Of a stretch of DNA of 64,000 bases, positions 11,527 to 25,300 are shown one piece after another. The notes beneath the pieces were generated by a model, which searched no databases, was not told where the DNA came from, and saw only the letters and a program-made list of their open reading frames with translations. The DNA is from Gymnogyps californianus. Lineage: Eukaryota > Chordata > Aves > Accipitriformes > Cathartidae. Within the stretch, counting starts at the first letter, position 1; each line of letters opens with the position of its first letter. The stretch is taken from contig NC_059471.1 of assembly GCF_018139145.2 (NCBI RefSeq), positions 46,175,845 to 46,239,844 on the forward strand, read 5' to 3'. Made by a program: the position numbers and the translations under genes.

Positions 11527-14500
11527 TTAGATGCTCATCTAAACAGGAGTCAGGTAATTTTTGTCATTTCAAACTTGCCAGTAAAGTGAATTTTGAGCAA
11601 AGGTGAGAGGATAATTTACCATAAATAGTGCATCTGATTCTTTCAGTCTGCTTTTCTGCCCAGAGAAATTCTGAATTTTTTCTCTGTTCTTTGATTTTTT
11701 GACAATTTTTCATTTTCTTCTTTTAATCTGTGGCACATTCAGACCTTACACTAGCTGGTAATTGCTGTTGGTTTTTTAACGTGGTTTCTTAACAATGCAA
11801 AGATTAGGCAGCCGTGATTTAGGTGTGTGCATACATCTGTCTGTCAGTCTGTGGATCACTGCTTTCATACATGCCACCTGGGTTTTGTGAAAACATGAGG
11901 CCAGGTAATCCAGCCACTCATGGAAAGCTGGTGGTCCCTGTTTTCCCAGGGATTTGTGCTTTGAGTTCGGTTTTGAACTAAGTTATGTTAGTGCAGCAAA
12001 ATGGTCTCACCTCTTATTCCTCCACAACCATGTGCCCCTCCCATGAGAGTGCTCTGGTAACGAAGGGCTGAGCTCATCCTTCTTCCTGAGCATAGTTCAG
12101 TTTAAAAACTGACCAGACATAACACTAAACATAAAGTGCCAACAATACTCATGCTTTTTGAAGGATTTGCTTGGAATACTTCTTGTTGCAAGAAAACTGT
12201 ATCCTGAGTACTTCTGCTCTGAGGAAATCACCTGGTATCACTTATTGTGTAAATGAAAGGGGTCCCCTGTGAACTTTGCCTGCAGGTTAGGCAATTCTGA
12301 GTTGACTGTGGTTTTGTGATGTAACAGTATGCATCTCTTAGAGTAAATTAGAGATATATCATCCTTAGTTATATGATGTGTTCTCTCATTAGACGATTTT
12401 GAGTGTGACATTTATTACCAGATGCCTGGGATTGTCTGGATTCTCCAGAAGGAAAAACTCACTGTTCCTTTTTTCCCCCACCTGCCCCCAAGAGCATGAC
12501 AGGATAAGGCCTTTGGTAAAAATTAGCCTACTGCAGCCAGGTTTTATCATCTCAACTTGCATCATCCAACTATAATTAATGTTCTTCAAACACTGGACCT
12601 TATCTGCTGTCTTAAGTGAACCTTGCCCGTGAGAAAGCCAGAGGCATACTTTAATTTAAACTTTCTAAGATGAAAAGGAAAAATACCTTATTCTTCCTTT
12701 TACGTAGGTGATGAGGAACTTCAGTCTTAGAAATAGAGAATGTCAATGTCCTGTGCCAGTGTGATGCTAAATTAAGTGGATGAGGAAGGTTGATCCATTA
12801 GAGGTATTCTGCCCCTTGTCAGATAAATCAAGGAAAGCTGAAGGGGTTGGTTGCTAATTTTTTTAAATAACTGACTAGAGATGATAACAGATGTCAACAT
12901 AATTTCCCAAAATGAAGAAACATGTGAAGTAAAAACAAATCCTTGACATGCATTTAACTCACCTGATATGAAGCAATAAATAAAATAAGGAGACAGCTCC
13001 TGCAAGTTGGAAAACCTGGTTGTACGGAAAGACTAAGGGTGGATTTCACCCTACTTAACTTCAGTTACCTCAGCTAAGCTGAGTGCCTCAGCTCTCCCTG
13101 CCCAGGTACTCAAGGGTGGTAGGCACCTTCAGGGAACAAGTCATCCATCCTGTCTGAAGTGTCTGTGCCAATGTCTATTGATTGAACTCTTCAAGTGCTT
13201 CCTTGACTACACAGGGCACCCAAAATTTTAGACAGTTAACATTCTTATGCAGGAGCAAGTTTGGAAAGTAGGAATGATTTTTTTTTTTTTTTTTAAATCA
13301 TCTAGGATTTTCATATCTTCTCCCGTGAAGGCAAAATGTAACTAACAAGAATGAATTGTGTAAGAAAGAGCACTGTGTGATGCAAAAATGTCCCCAGCAA
13401 TTGCAGGAGGCATCTGAGTGTTTTGTACCAGCTCTCAGCTGAGGACTTGATGTGTAACTATTACAGTACTTCTCTGCTTATATTTTTCTCAAGCCATTGT
13501 TGAACTAGCCTTGAGCGTCTGTGCTAGCTCCATAATTATCCATAATCAGAACTGACATGTCTCAGTAGTTCACAATAAATGAGAATTAAAAAATACAAGA
13601 AAAGTGTGTGGGGGGGTTTATTACTATAGATTAGGGGCAAAGAATAAAAAGACTTTCTCCATTGAAGTCTGTAAAAGTAATTTAAAAGGATAAACCTCAG
13701 AGACTTTACTAAGTCCTTTTCTAAGAAAGGACTACTTCCTTTTCTTAGAAAGTACAAGTATCTCAAAATAAAGTTAAGTTAAAATCCAAACATCTCATAA
13801 AAAATGCAATTATATTTCAATTACCCCCTGGGGATTACATTGAAAGGAACATTTTGATTCCGTTGCCCTTGGCTCCAAAAGAAACAGAATAATGAGAATT
13901 CTTGGCATTTGCTGTACATAAAGGTAAGTGGCAAAGCCATTTTCATTCCAAAACAATAATTCTTGCTTTTTGCTTATTTAAAGATTTCTTGAGATTTTTT
14001 TCTCCTCTATCATTACTTCTAGAACTGAGGTCACTTCTGAGCCTTTTTTTCCATTTGCTTTGAACTTCATACTGACATCATCTCCCCTCTAAGCAGCATC
14101 TTGACTCCCAGTCACTCCAGGTGAGACTCTTGCCCCAAATTCTTTACCTTCATAGCAAGTAATGCTCCCAACGCAGGGTCTGCTTCAGCACTCTGTGTTG
14201 AGGGAAAAGAAGATTATTAACGACTTTCACAGATTGCTTCCTATTTAAATATTTGCTGGAGATAGGGATAGCCTTGATTTCCAGGTGATTGTCCACTGTT
14301 GTGCCATTCATTAGATGTCTCATTAATCATTTTATTGCTTTATGCAGTGTGGAACTTCACTGGAAATGTCTGAACAAAACTCATCACATGCCAGAGTCCC
14401 AAACTGCAAGGATTCCCAAAGCCTGCTATTTCTAACCGAAAAAAAGCCTCTGTATGGTATCCTGAAGAAGACATTTTAGTTGCAGCTGTCCTTAACAGAA

Positions 14501-17500
14501 CAACAGTCAAGGCTGTTGGATCTCATCTTCCTGCACTAGGACTGGAGTGAGTGTCTGGACACTTGGAGATCCTTGTCTGCCTGTCAATCCAGCTATGTCC
14601 AATACTGCTAATAAAGTTGGGCCAGCAGTTGATTCTTGGCTCTGAGGCTTCATAGTGTGGACTGGCTCATGTCCATATTTGTGTATATATTTACAATTTA
14701 AGTGTCTATATCAAAGCTAGTCACCTCAGTCCTTTTTTGTACTCACTGTAGAGACATATGCTTATCTGAATGTGGTTCATCCCATCCTACAGTAACAGTC
14801 TGAGATGATAGGTGAGAGAATGGGATGGGCATTTTTGTTACTTCCATCTATTATACACCTTTACTGTAGGATAACATGAGTCAGACTTACGCATGCATCT
14901 CTCTGCTGATTATAAAGGGAGCCTAGGCTGACTGGTTTTGACATGCAGTTAAGTGATTTGAATCCCCTTCTGATGGTAAGAAGCAGTATTTGAGATGCAT
15001 ATTGCATGGACTAAGGTAAATTTGCACTCAGGAGCAGCACAGAAAGGAACAGCCAGCTTGAGATGCTGCCCTGGGATCTGAGGAGTGAGGAGATATGTGG
15101 CATGGAGTCAAAGAGAGCCAGCAAAGGATGTGGATTTTACTATAGAGCTGCAGGTTGACCCCAACACATATTAAACTCCCTTCCCTTGAACAAAAACTGG
15201 CAGGAAGCCTTTGCCTACAACATCATGGTTTACTATGCCACGTAGGCGGTGGGAGGTTTAGGTTCTCACCAACCAAAATGTCAGGGGGATTGAACCAAGG
15301 GTGTCTCCCAATTTGGATGAGCATTTCAAACTCCTCCTGGACAGAGGTGTGTGTGGAGGGGATCTTACTGGCAGTGCATATGCTGGGATCCCCTCCTTCC
15401 CTGCTCAAAATAAAAAGTATATACAGTTTGCAAATTTTACCCCCATTGATTCTGAGCAACCATAAATGTATTCTTCAGTGAACTAAGTATAATAAAAAAA
15501 TTCATTTAACTCTAGCTTAAAGCCACGGACACCCCAATTTCCCCATAGGCTATGAATTCTCATCAGGGACTCCTAGAAAAAAGAAACTACTTCTGTCTTT
15601 GGCAAGCTTTAGATTTGTGTTCACTTGCTTTTAAGTCACTAGCTTTCAGATCTCTTGTTAGAGATGATATATTTTACAATATGAGACGATAGTGATTCTT
15701 ATAATTAAGAATATCAAAGAACCCCACTGAGAGGCCTCTTGTTTTGATCATTTGCAGGCTTTTGAAAGTTTTATTTGTTACCCTGCCTTTTTCCCAGAAA
15801 TCAGTATTTTGAGAAAGCTTGAGAAAATGGCACTTTACCACTTCTGACTCTAAAGCTATGAAAAAATTGTTTTTACTCATTTCACAACATTTCTGAATCA
15901 TTGTGTGCAAACTTAATGTTGTATATAGAGAACAAACCTGTTCAATGTTCTGGTATAATTAAGTACCATGATGATAATTGAAATTCACATAATAAAGAAC
16001 TTTTCAAAGGTAGCAATATATGTGAGAGAATGTGATCCATAAAAAAGCAATACTTACTCATGTATAGTATCAGAATCCTCCTGACTGACATTTCTTGGCA
16101 AAATCAGATGGGTGTAGAGGAGAATCAGCATGGAGAATAGCTCAATGAAGTTACTCACTGAGATTATTTGAATTTTAGTTGGGTTAAAATGCAGTTAATT
16201 TTTGAGTTAGAGAAAAATAAAGTATTCAAGTAATGCCAGAAAATGAAAGGACAGCATACACATGTAATTAGGAGCTATGAGTCACCTAGCCTGATGAGGA
16301 AACACAGTAAGGAATTGCTGAATGGGGTGAGTGGCTAAGTCTGAGGAAGCTGCTGCTGAGGACATGGTTCTACCTAGTGTCAAGGACTCATTTAAGGGCT
16401 CTGTATGCCCTTGAATCATTCCTAAAGACTGTGTATTCTGGGGAGGCAATTTGGTTGTGTTATAGGTGCTGAAACTGCAGAGGTGGCACACAGGCTGAAA
16501 GGGTGTAGAGGCTGCTTCAAAGTAAGCACACGTATCGAGGTGGAGGGCAGAGCTAAAATTGCTTGAGCTGTGGTTACACAAAGCAGCAGGAAGCTGATAG
16601 CATCTGCCCTTGGCATCAGAAGTGTACTTACTTCAAGTAGGTTCCCCAACGCTTCATACAACCAGATGATGGAGCTGCTGAATTACTGGGTTTCAACAGC
16701 CCTCAGTGAGATGAAGTGGAGGAGGGGAGCGGCTGACTTAATACATAATTGTGTTAGCAACGCAGCACTAAACGAGGACTAAAGTGAGTACTCCTCAGTT
16801 CTTATGAAGTATTATTACAGTGATTTTCCATAGTTTATTCTTTCTTTTCAAATATTTTCTTAGCCTCTTGCACTTGATGCTTGTGAGTAAGAACAGCTCA
16901 TAAGGGCAGCCCAGCCCTGGAACTCATCCATCAAGGGTATTCCCACTGCAGCCTCCCCCATCACTTAGTTTCCAAGGGTTTTGCCAGGGCTCAAGATGAT
17001 TCCTTCAGAGGGAAAATTAAACCCAGCCCCTTTCCTTCTAACAAACAGACTTGGCAGAAGAATTGCAGCTAGAACTATTAAACGGAAAAACACCAGGCAC
17101 ACAGTGTCCGGAGCAGGGAGAAAGCTATAAAAGAGCACCAATGAAAAGCACACCAGAAACTTAAAAAAAAAAAACAAAACCAAAAAAACCCCCAAACCAG
17201 CAGCTCACAAAAAGGCCTGCTAGGAGATTTCCACACAGAAATGCAGCTGAGATACCATTACTGTTACTAAATGCAATATGAGGGAATGACTGATATCAGC
17301 AAAAACAAAAAACAAGGGAAATCTCATACTGAACACATATAAATATTAAGTCACCACCCTCAATACCAAGTTTATGCACATTGATTCTTAGAAATACTAA
17401 GCATTAATAGTTACCATAACTTGAACTTTGCATTCATACAAATAATCATAACACTATGAATTCCTTGTGAATCTTTCTATTCTCTGTGCAGTTAGAACAT

Positions 17501-17775
17501 CACCCCTTGTGACAATACCCACAGCTACTGGGAGATTTAGTCAGTCACCAAACCACACCTGTCAACCAGAATTCAATTCACTTTACTATATCCTTGTCAA
17601 GCCTATTATAAGTTCACCTTGGCTTGCTTGGTATTTTTTGTGGGTTTTTTTAAATAACTATAAAATACATAATCTAAAATATATGGATGACAATTATTTT
17701 GTTCCACCCAAAAAAAAAAAAAATAAAAATCGCATCAGTTGTACCACCTGGCAAACATGTGAAATTTCAAATACA
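11527..17775. other. Non-coding DNA, no gene seen
   Basis: No exon or RNA gene was recognised. T17 lies at 13278-13294. The only notable structure is the hairpin at 13712-13751, listed separately. A-rich stretches at 17163-17190 (A12 with C-rich spacers) and T/A runs near 17640 and 17710 are low complexity. Open frames of up to 111 codons (for example 15155-15481 plus, 16282-16581 minus) show no domain and overlap others on the opposite strand. Confidence 0.65.
13712..13751. promoter_or_regulatory. Hairpin and 23-bp direct repeat with two STAT-type palindromes
   Basis: TTCTAAGAA (13719-13727) and TTCTTAGAA (13742-13750) each fit the STAT family consensus TTCYNRGAA, and their starts are 23 bases apart. 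They sit in a short direct repeat: CCTTTTCTAAGAAA at 13715 and CCTTTTCTTAGAAA at 13738 match at 13 of 14 positions. The first copy is also a hairpin with 8-bp arms AGTCCTTT / AAAGGACT (13712-13733). Paired GAS sites at this kind of spacing can bind STAT tetramers in known enhancers. Whether these do so is unknown, and a local slippage duplication would give the same pattern. Confidence 0.3.
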
Positions 17776-17852
17776 AATTCCATTGATCTGACTTGCAGTT
17801 GACTTTAATGGAATTAATTTGACTTACAGGAGAATCAGGAATAATTTCAGGC
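17776..17852 (+). repeat. Probable ancient palindromic amniote repeat (decayed copy)
   Basis: Inverted arms AATTCCATT (17776-17784) and AATGGAATT (17807-17815) are followed by ATTTGACTTACAGGAGAATC. The arrangement resembles an old interspersed repeat of sauropsid genomes in which a TTGACTTCAATGGAGTTA core is flanked by TGATTTACACCAGTGTAA arms. The copy at 27201-27270 is clearer. The family is recalled from memory and its name is uncertain. Confidence 0.35.
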
Positions 17853-18738
17853 TTTTCAGAGCCACACCACTGTCACTGATTAGTGGGAGTGTGAATGTAA
17901 TTTTAAGCCCCCTTTATCTGACAGGATGGTGTAGTGTCCTAGATTTGGTATCTTGTTTGTTAGAAAAGGGTATTCAGCTCACACATTGAACTTCTGAAAG
18001 TCCACATCAAGCTTCTCCCTGCTGTTAGCATGTAATCAATATAAAACGTTACTCTGGAGTTTCCCACTGGGTAGTGTTTATTGCTTGTACTATCTAAAGC
18101 ATTTCCAGGAGTAGCAGGCAGGAAGCTGCTGGTACCTTCAGGGCTCCCACAACTCTGTCAGATGCCAAACAAAGCCAGTTTGCAGGCACTTTTTCAATAG
18201 CATCTCCTTTTTCAGAGTTTCAATGATCTGACTATCAATGAGGAATCTATTTTTATCCAGGCAGCTCCTCTCAAATAAGTGATCGCATTGAGTAGTTTTA
18301 CTTTGAATTTTAGCATTACAGAGAGCAGATTTCTAAAAATTCTCCTTTCCGGGATTTTTCTTTCCCTTTTTCTCATTACTCTGGTAATGATCTTCCTATT
18401 GCCTGTCACCTAATAGAATTCAATCTGATTGATGCTGACTTACGAGACATCTGAATGACGGCTATAAACCTTGCTGCATATAGGTGTCCTATTGACTTCA
18501 GTGAGGCTTAACATGTGAAAGCAGTGATGTACCTGCAGTAGAACTCAGATGCTGGGGTCAAGCTCATAGACTGCATTTACCCTACTTAGTTAAGGAGGGC
18601 CAGGGAGCAAACTCCAGCACTGGATCCCTGCCTGTCCCTGATGTTGGTTAGCTCACTCACTCAATTTTGGACTGCTCAAACTAGCGCACTCCAAGAGGGG
18701 CTAGTCCCAAGCAAAGCAAATGAGAGAAATTTCTCTGG
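17853..18738. other. Non-coding DNA with a possible ancient repeat fragment
   Basis: No gene seen. CCTATTGACTTCAGTGAGGC with following ACATGTGAAAG (18488-18520) resembles the core of the same class of old palindromic repeats seen at 17776 and 27201, but it is too short to classify. The remainder is unremarkable. Confidence 0.55.
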
Positions 18739-18917
18739 TTGCGCAGAGAAGTTCTGGATGTCCCCTTCTTGAAGTGTTCAAGGCCAGGTTGGATGAGGCT
18801 TCGAGAAACCTGACCTAGTGGAAGGTATCCCTGCCCATGGCGGGGGGGGGGGTGGAACTAGATGATCTTTAAGGTCCCTTCCAACCCAAACCATTCTATG
18901 ATTCTATGATTCTATGA
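18739..18917 (+). mobile_element. CR1 LINE 3' fragment with classic avian octamer tail
   Basis: About 180 bp of CR1 3' end is present in canonical order: TTGCGCAGAGAAGTTCTGGA, AGTGTTCAAGGCCAGGTTGG, CCTAGTGGAAGGT, ATCCCTGCCCATGG, GGAACTAGATGATCTTTAAG, GTCCCTTCCAACCCAAACCA, then 2.5 copies of ATTCTATG ending at 18917. The element is 5'-truncated, as is typical, and has no coding capacity. A G11 run at 18842-18852 sits where the family consensus has a shorter G stretch and has evidently expanded inside the insertion. This is the single strongest sign that the DNA is avian. Confidence 0.97.
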
Positions 18918-21900
18918 AAATCAGTGCAACTCTACATCAAGACTAGGGTTTGATCAGAACAGGCATAGCCATAGGATCCATGGGCAATGCCTGAGGACAG
19001 ATGGATGTCTCCAAATGGGAACTGCACATATCAACATGTTGAGTGGAAAGGTGACTCCATTATATGCTCAACTGAGTAAAATAGACTCATCCCTCCTGAA
19101 AGGAGCACAAGACTGTAGTGGTCCCCTTACAAATAAGCCCCAAAACATCTTAGAATCACACATACTCTTGTAAGTCTTTTTCTCCTCTGGAACAATAAAT
19201 AGTGATTTATTTTTTCTGCACAGTGGCTCTGCCTTGACAGGCAAGGTGGGGACCGACGCCCTCAAATTCACCCTCATGTTAAAGTAACCTGCAGCCTGGT
19301 GGCCAGAGCACTGAGCTTTCCAGTGAGGTAAAGGAACTGAACATGATTTTCCCAAGCCTGGGGGTTGCTCTGTCACTTAAAGGATAGCACAAACCCAATA
19401 TATTTAAAGAAAGCAGCTGGTGAGATTGTGTTTTGTACAGTGCTGCCTACAGTATGCCCTCCTCCTTTCAAGGGGTCTAGAAAATAATTTTCTGGAAAAG
19501 GACAAGGAAAGGAAGTTGGAAGAGTTGGGAGCAATGGCAGTAAATGTAATATTCATGGAAAATCTTCATCAAACAGAAAATGAGGGAAATTCCCATCTTT
19601 ATAAAACCTGCTGAAAGCCAGGAGCCCTTTGTCAAAAACATCTTATGAATGACTCCCATCTGAGCTTTATGAAGATCCAGCTTTCTTGTTGCTTCATGAA
19701 AAAAAAGCCCTAGAAGGTCTTTACTATAGTAGAATCCAATCCACTAACGGCTTTAAATAGAGATTGTTCCTGAATTAAGCTATGGAATGTAGATTGTACT
19801 TAAAAAGCATCCTTCCATTCTTTGATCTACAAATTCAGAAGTGGATGGCAAGTAGAGTATGCATTTTAGTCTAGGTTTATTTGAAGTGTTTTACATACTT
19901 TTCATACTGTTAATGTTTCCTCTGATAAGCCTTGGGCTTTTTTACTAGAAATACATTTTTGTCTATATCCTTAGAGTAGCATTTAATATAGAAGTTTTAC
20001 TTTGTACAATTGCAAAATACATTAAAGGAAAAAGGTATGTTGTCTGCATGTTTTAGTCAATCCAAGTTTAGGTACACAGCTGAGATTCCCACTTAGGAAT
20101 GTAGCTGTTCAGTGCTTTATTTATGGTCAATAGAAAGAGACAGGCACTTCGGAGAGATTGAGTTTACTTAAGAACCGAATTGCTCTCTTAAGCAGGCTAT
20201 TTTGCACCATGATGACTGCAAGACAACCTTGGCAATGGCATGTGAGTTCGACCTAGGTATCCAAGTCCCTAAAACCTATGAATCACAATGAAATGTAACT
20301 CGTTTCATCTTATTTAGGAAAGATTATGGGAGACAAAATGCCACTGCAATCAGTGTCACTTCAAATGTTCACGTGAAAGATGGGCGTGATTACTCATGCT
20401 TCTACATTATACTATTCTGTAAATTACTCTTACTTGAAACTGAATATTATGGATTTGTAATATAATTGCTTATAACAAACAAAGAATCATATTCTTTCAG
20501 CCCTAAAAAAGCTGAATTATTACAGTATTTAATATTGTCACCATATCACTTCATATTAAAAATAATTACTCCAGCTGAGTTAGAAACAAAAGAACATTAA
20601 ATACTATGACTATATCATGATACCACACTTTTTGGAAAAACTGTGGGTTGCCATAACAGTTTTAAAGGCTGAAGCTTTACATAGTGTTGAGGAATGTACA
20701 AGATGTAGAAAAACCATACCCCAAAATAATTACTAAATCATAAACATTTTGACTGTGGAAAAATATAAATATAGGGACCATTGCCAACTGAAGCAAGAAA
20801 ATAACACAATAAAATTGTGATCAGAATTTCAAGAGTTTCAGTTAATGATGAGACTCTTATTAAAATACACTTTTGCTTGACCTCTGTTGCCTTCTGTAGT
20901 TGAGTCTTATTCAATTTGTTGTAAATAAATATTACAATTTTTTACTAGCTGTGAAGTGACTAGGTAAGGAAGGACATACTTTGCACAAAGAAATGCTTGT
21001 GGGTGGATTGTGTTATTTATATTCTTCTGCAGAACCATAATATGTTCCTGACTGACTTCGGCAGAAGTGCAATGAGATTAATGTCCAGTGAGTTACAGAA
21101 ATGCGAAATGATTTCCAAACACCAGAAGGTGAAGATGAGGAGACCAGGAGAAAATAAGGGGTCAGCTAAAGACAGTGTCACTTCATGCAGTTAGTCAAAA
21201 ATCTCTGAAATGTCTTCTAAATTATTCGATCAGTCTGTGCCCAGCTGCCTTAACAGCAAAAAAAATCTCTTCGTTAAGAAACCTACGGAGATTGATAGAG
21301 GCTGCCAGAGATATTTTGATTTTATCAAAAGCTAATATGATTTCCCTGAGTGAAAAAAGCCTGAAGAAAACTATCTCCAAATTTTCTGAACTGACCAGAG
21401 GATGCAAAGAGAAGATGAATGCTCAAAATAAGTTTCTGAAGTTTTGCTTAGCAAGCTCCTGTATAAGTGATTATCATATATATAAGGTTAAACAACAACT
21501 CTGTACTAGAAACAGATGCAAAGTTAACCTAAAGCCATAGAGATGGTCTGATTGATCGCACAGACATTTAGGCAGTTCAGGGGCCTAATTTAGGAGTGTA
21601 GTCACCCTAGGATCTTTATGGAGTCAGTAGAGAAAGAGACGCCTTCAGAGGGTGACCCAGATATTAAATCATCTGACTTAGACAAGCTCTGTGTTTGTCC
21701 ATACCTCTCTTTCAGCTACGTAGGACCCTCTTAGGCTCATCTACCTTCTAAGACTCTGCGATTCTGGTGAGATTTCTGCTTGACATAATTTTATTTGCAA
21801 TGTCTCTTACTCTACATACAGTGCATGACATCTGTACCAGTGGATGCTATTGCCTGTTAGCCAGGCAATGGTGCCTTACTTAGGGTGGAAGGAGCTTATC

Positions 21901-22354
21901 ATTCCCACTGAAGATGATGATGTTCCAGACTAACCCTTCCTGGGTTGGGGCCCAAAGGGATGACAATATTTCCAAAAGGGTAATTGATTCAGGGCATATA
22001 GAGAGTACTTAATATGATGTCACAACCCTTATCAGTTCCATTCAGCGCTGGACTGAGACTCACTGAAAGTGGTTCTAACCACTGGATTTCATGTCCCAAA
22101 ACCTGTATCTCTAGAAAACGCTTTGGCACACACTGTATCTCCAACACCTTTCCCGCAGAGCAACTCTCTGGAAGCAGTCTCTCTGCTACCCAAGTAATTC
22201 TTTACTTCCACACAACCCCCAAGAGTCCACCTCATGCTCTGCCCTTTCTGAGTTTCCCAACAAACATCCAGGCTGACAAGCAAGAGAAAGAACCTTACTA
22301 AAAGATATTTGTTAACCACTGGAGTTTTAGGCCCTGAGGAAATAGAAGACAGTT
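18918..22354. other. AT-rich non-coding DNA
   Basis: No gene or repeat was recognised. A 121-codon open frame at 21175-21540 (plus) is Lys/Ser/Leu-rich without a recognisable domain, has a competing frame on the minus strand, and is not supported as a gene. Confidence 0.65.
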
Positions 22355-22380
22355 GGGGGGGGGGGGGGGGGGGGGAGGGG
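22355..22380 (+). repeat. Poly(G) tract, G21 followed by AGGGG
   Basis: Twenty-one uninterrupted G residues (22355-22375), one A, then GGGG. Such a run can form G-quadruplex structures and is prone to length errors in replication and sequencing. It also produces proline-rich artefact frames on the minus strand. The true length in the organism may differ from that shown. Confidence 0.97.
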
Positions 22381-25300
22381 ATTGCAAATAGCACAGCCTT
22401 AAATTTCATATCTTTCTGAATCTCCAGCCACCCTCTCTGTGAGTCTGACATTTGGCCAGACCACAGGTAATCTCATCAGTCTTCGTCCCTTCTCTAAGTC
22501 ATACCTTTCTGACCCTCTGTCATGCTATCTCCTTGCTAATGAGCCAACTGCAGCTGACCTTGGTCTTTGACCCTTGGGGCATGTCCTGCAATGCAATTTC
22601 ATCATTTACATCGATGGGCAAAAAATGGGAAGTCAGTCAGTAACTGGCTTATGACAGTTCTTCATTCAAAATTTTCCAGAGGTGGTCCCACACTCCTACT
22701 GACCAGATTCATCTCTGGAATTGAATATGTTGTCAGGGCTATTTGTTCCAACATTAAACACAACCCCTTTAAGATCAGGATGCATCCTCCTCAGTTGCAG
22801 CTGGCAGAAGTCTACTTGCATTGCACGTCTTTGACAGTCTTCTATAATTTATTACCTTCAAAAATCCCATTCTGTTCTTTGATTTAATAAAATCCCTCAA
22901 GATCAGCTACGTTTCTGTTTTGATTGCTTATTGTAGGAAAAGGCCAAACCATAATAATTTCTTCTGAGTTTCATAACACTCAGTTCAGGTTTTTATATTT
23001 TAGCAAGTATATCTTTTAGCTAAAATGGCTAAAGAATGATAGAACAATCATTGCATCACATCTTATTTTTCAGTATACATTAATCTTTGCAATATTATAT
23101 CTTTTCAAAAATGCTTTTAAAAGATAAAATAGCCTATAAGAATGGTTCTGCTACTTTTCTGTCAATTAAGCCCTGTATATGAATGATTATTGTGCTAATG
23201 AAACCGGAATAGTAGCTATTTTAAGTTTGATGCACACTGTGAAGCTATAATTAACATTGCACATTGTATATATTTACTTATTCTCAACCAAAACTGGGAA
23301 AAATGTGCTTTCTATTTTCATTGTGTATGTAAACATATTGCTTACGTTAGTGAATAATCTGAGTAAAACCAGAAACAAATTGCCCTATCAGCATGTCATC
23401 CTACAGGCAAATTTCTTATGATTATAAAACCATTATTACATATTCCTCCTACGGTCCAAAAACACCTACACACAGATGAAAATGAAACTCCTGCCGAATT
23501 GTTTCCCACATATCCTCTGTCTATTCCTGATGTTTATGAATGTCCATAACTTCTGAAAAGGAATCCTCCATTTTTCTTCCTACTTTCATGCAATCCTTTC
23601 ACAGTGCTGTTTCAACGACATCATTCTTAGGCAAGCATAGGTTCGGAAAGGCGTCCAGAAGAATGTGACACAGGCGGTCTCTGGTGCTGCTCCAGAGACT
23701 ACCTTTTGTAGCTTTAGGATAGCTCCAAAATGTACACTCAGATACAAGGAGAAACACTGAAATGATTTCATATTACTGACATTCAGACTCAGAAGCCAGT
23801 TATAAAAATGGGACTTGAGCTGTAATTGGTCTAAGTTCTTTGAAAAATTACCTAATATCCTTATAAATTAGCTATAGCCCCTGCCTGTTAGACAAGAGAG
23901 CTCTCCAGTCATCCTTTCTTCTGTTTGCCACTTCCAAACTGGTATGCAAGAGCTGACCCAGTGCTATACTTGCCTTATACGCCTGGAAGATTTTCCTGAA
24001 AAGAACAAATCTTCAACTAAACAAATGAATCTTCTTCCCAATTCCTTGCACTGCTGTACTGGCAAATAGCAGCAGTGCAGATCTGGAATTTACATAGGAG
24101 TTCAAAGTGGTAGACAGTCAGGCTGCAGGAAAAATAAATCTCTCCAAACTGAAGGCCAATTTATGGCCTGAGACAAATATACATTTGTATGATGATTTCT
24201 ACAAGCATTGTTCAGTAATATACCTGAGGGCAGAACATGACCCTGAATTTTAAGCAGTGCTCAACTGTATGCTTCTTGAATGTTTTCTTGTGCTATATCA
24301 TCTTATCTTTGCTTAGCTTATCCATGAAAAAAAATCGTGTTTTATTTGTCAGGATAATGCAATGTTAGGTTTGCCAGCAGAACTGCTAGTTCAGTACAGT
24401 TTTGAAAAATTGAGCATGAGGTACGGCTTCTGCTCTCTCTCTCAACTGCTCACCTGCATGGACCCACACAGTTGTGGTACAAACCATTTAGGGAAGCAGA
24501 GCTTCAAGACAGCAGTGTCTTTTGGAGTGGCTTTTCTGAAGGACAACTGCACATGGGCCTACCCAACATTTGGTTCCTTTCTGACTCTAGGCCTTAAAGA
24601 AAAGGAAAGGAAGAAAAGTGGGAAGTACTGGTCCAGCCCATGCATCCAAAGGGTGTGAGGAAAGTAGGCCTGCTAGAGATGGATGTCTTTTATGAATTTT
24701 CATAGGAAAAAATCCTTCAGACATGCCTCCCACCTGCCTAAAATCATCATTAGGACTAGCTTCTCCTTATGACCAACGTGAATAAACAAACGTAAAACTT
24801 GCCACTATACCATCACAGCTCAGAGTTAATGCTCCTATAATAGTACCATGAAAATCACTAGATCTTACATTTGCACTTCCTGCAGTGTAATCTATTGATC
24901 CAGTGCACCAAATGTCCACATGTAAACCACACAGCTGAAATTAAGTGCCACCGCACATCAAAAGGAACACACACAGACAAGTGATCAAGGATCAAAATAC
25001 TCAGTTAACCAGGAGGAAGACGTTTCTCACCATACGGCTTCTCCAGTACTAACCTCCCTGTTCTCATCACCAAGGGAGACATGTCTCCTGTTTACAAAGT
25101 GCCTCCAAAAGATGGTCTTGAGAACTAAAATTGCTAACTCTACTCAATATTAGAAATTATATCTTCGATAGAAATACAATCTATTTTTCTCACATTCCAT
25201 TTTCTCACATACCACCATTTTTAACAAGTGATAAATTAACATCTTCTCTTCCCCCCATAGGCTACAACTACTTTATCACATCCTTCTATTAAAGTTTTTA

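Noticed and set aside
21175..21540. 121-codon plus-strand frame considered as a small gene
   Set aside because: No domain, biased toward Lys/Ser/Leu as AT-rich chance frames are, and opposed by a minus-strand frame.
22089..22451. 120-codon minus-strand frame with a proline run
   Set aside because: The proline run is the complement of the G21 tract; the remainder has no recognisable domain.
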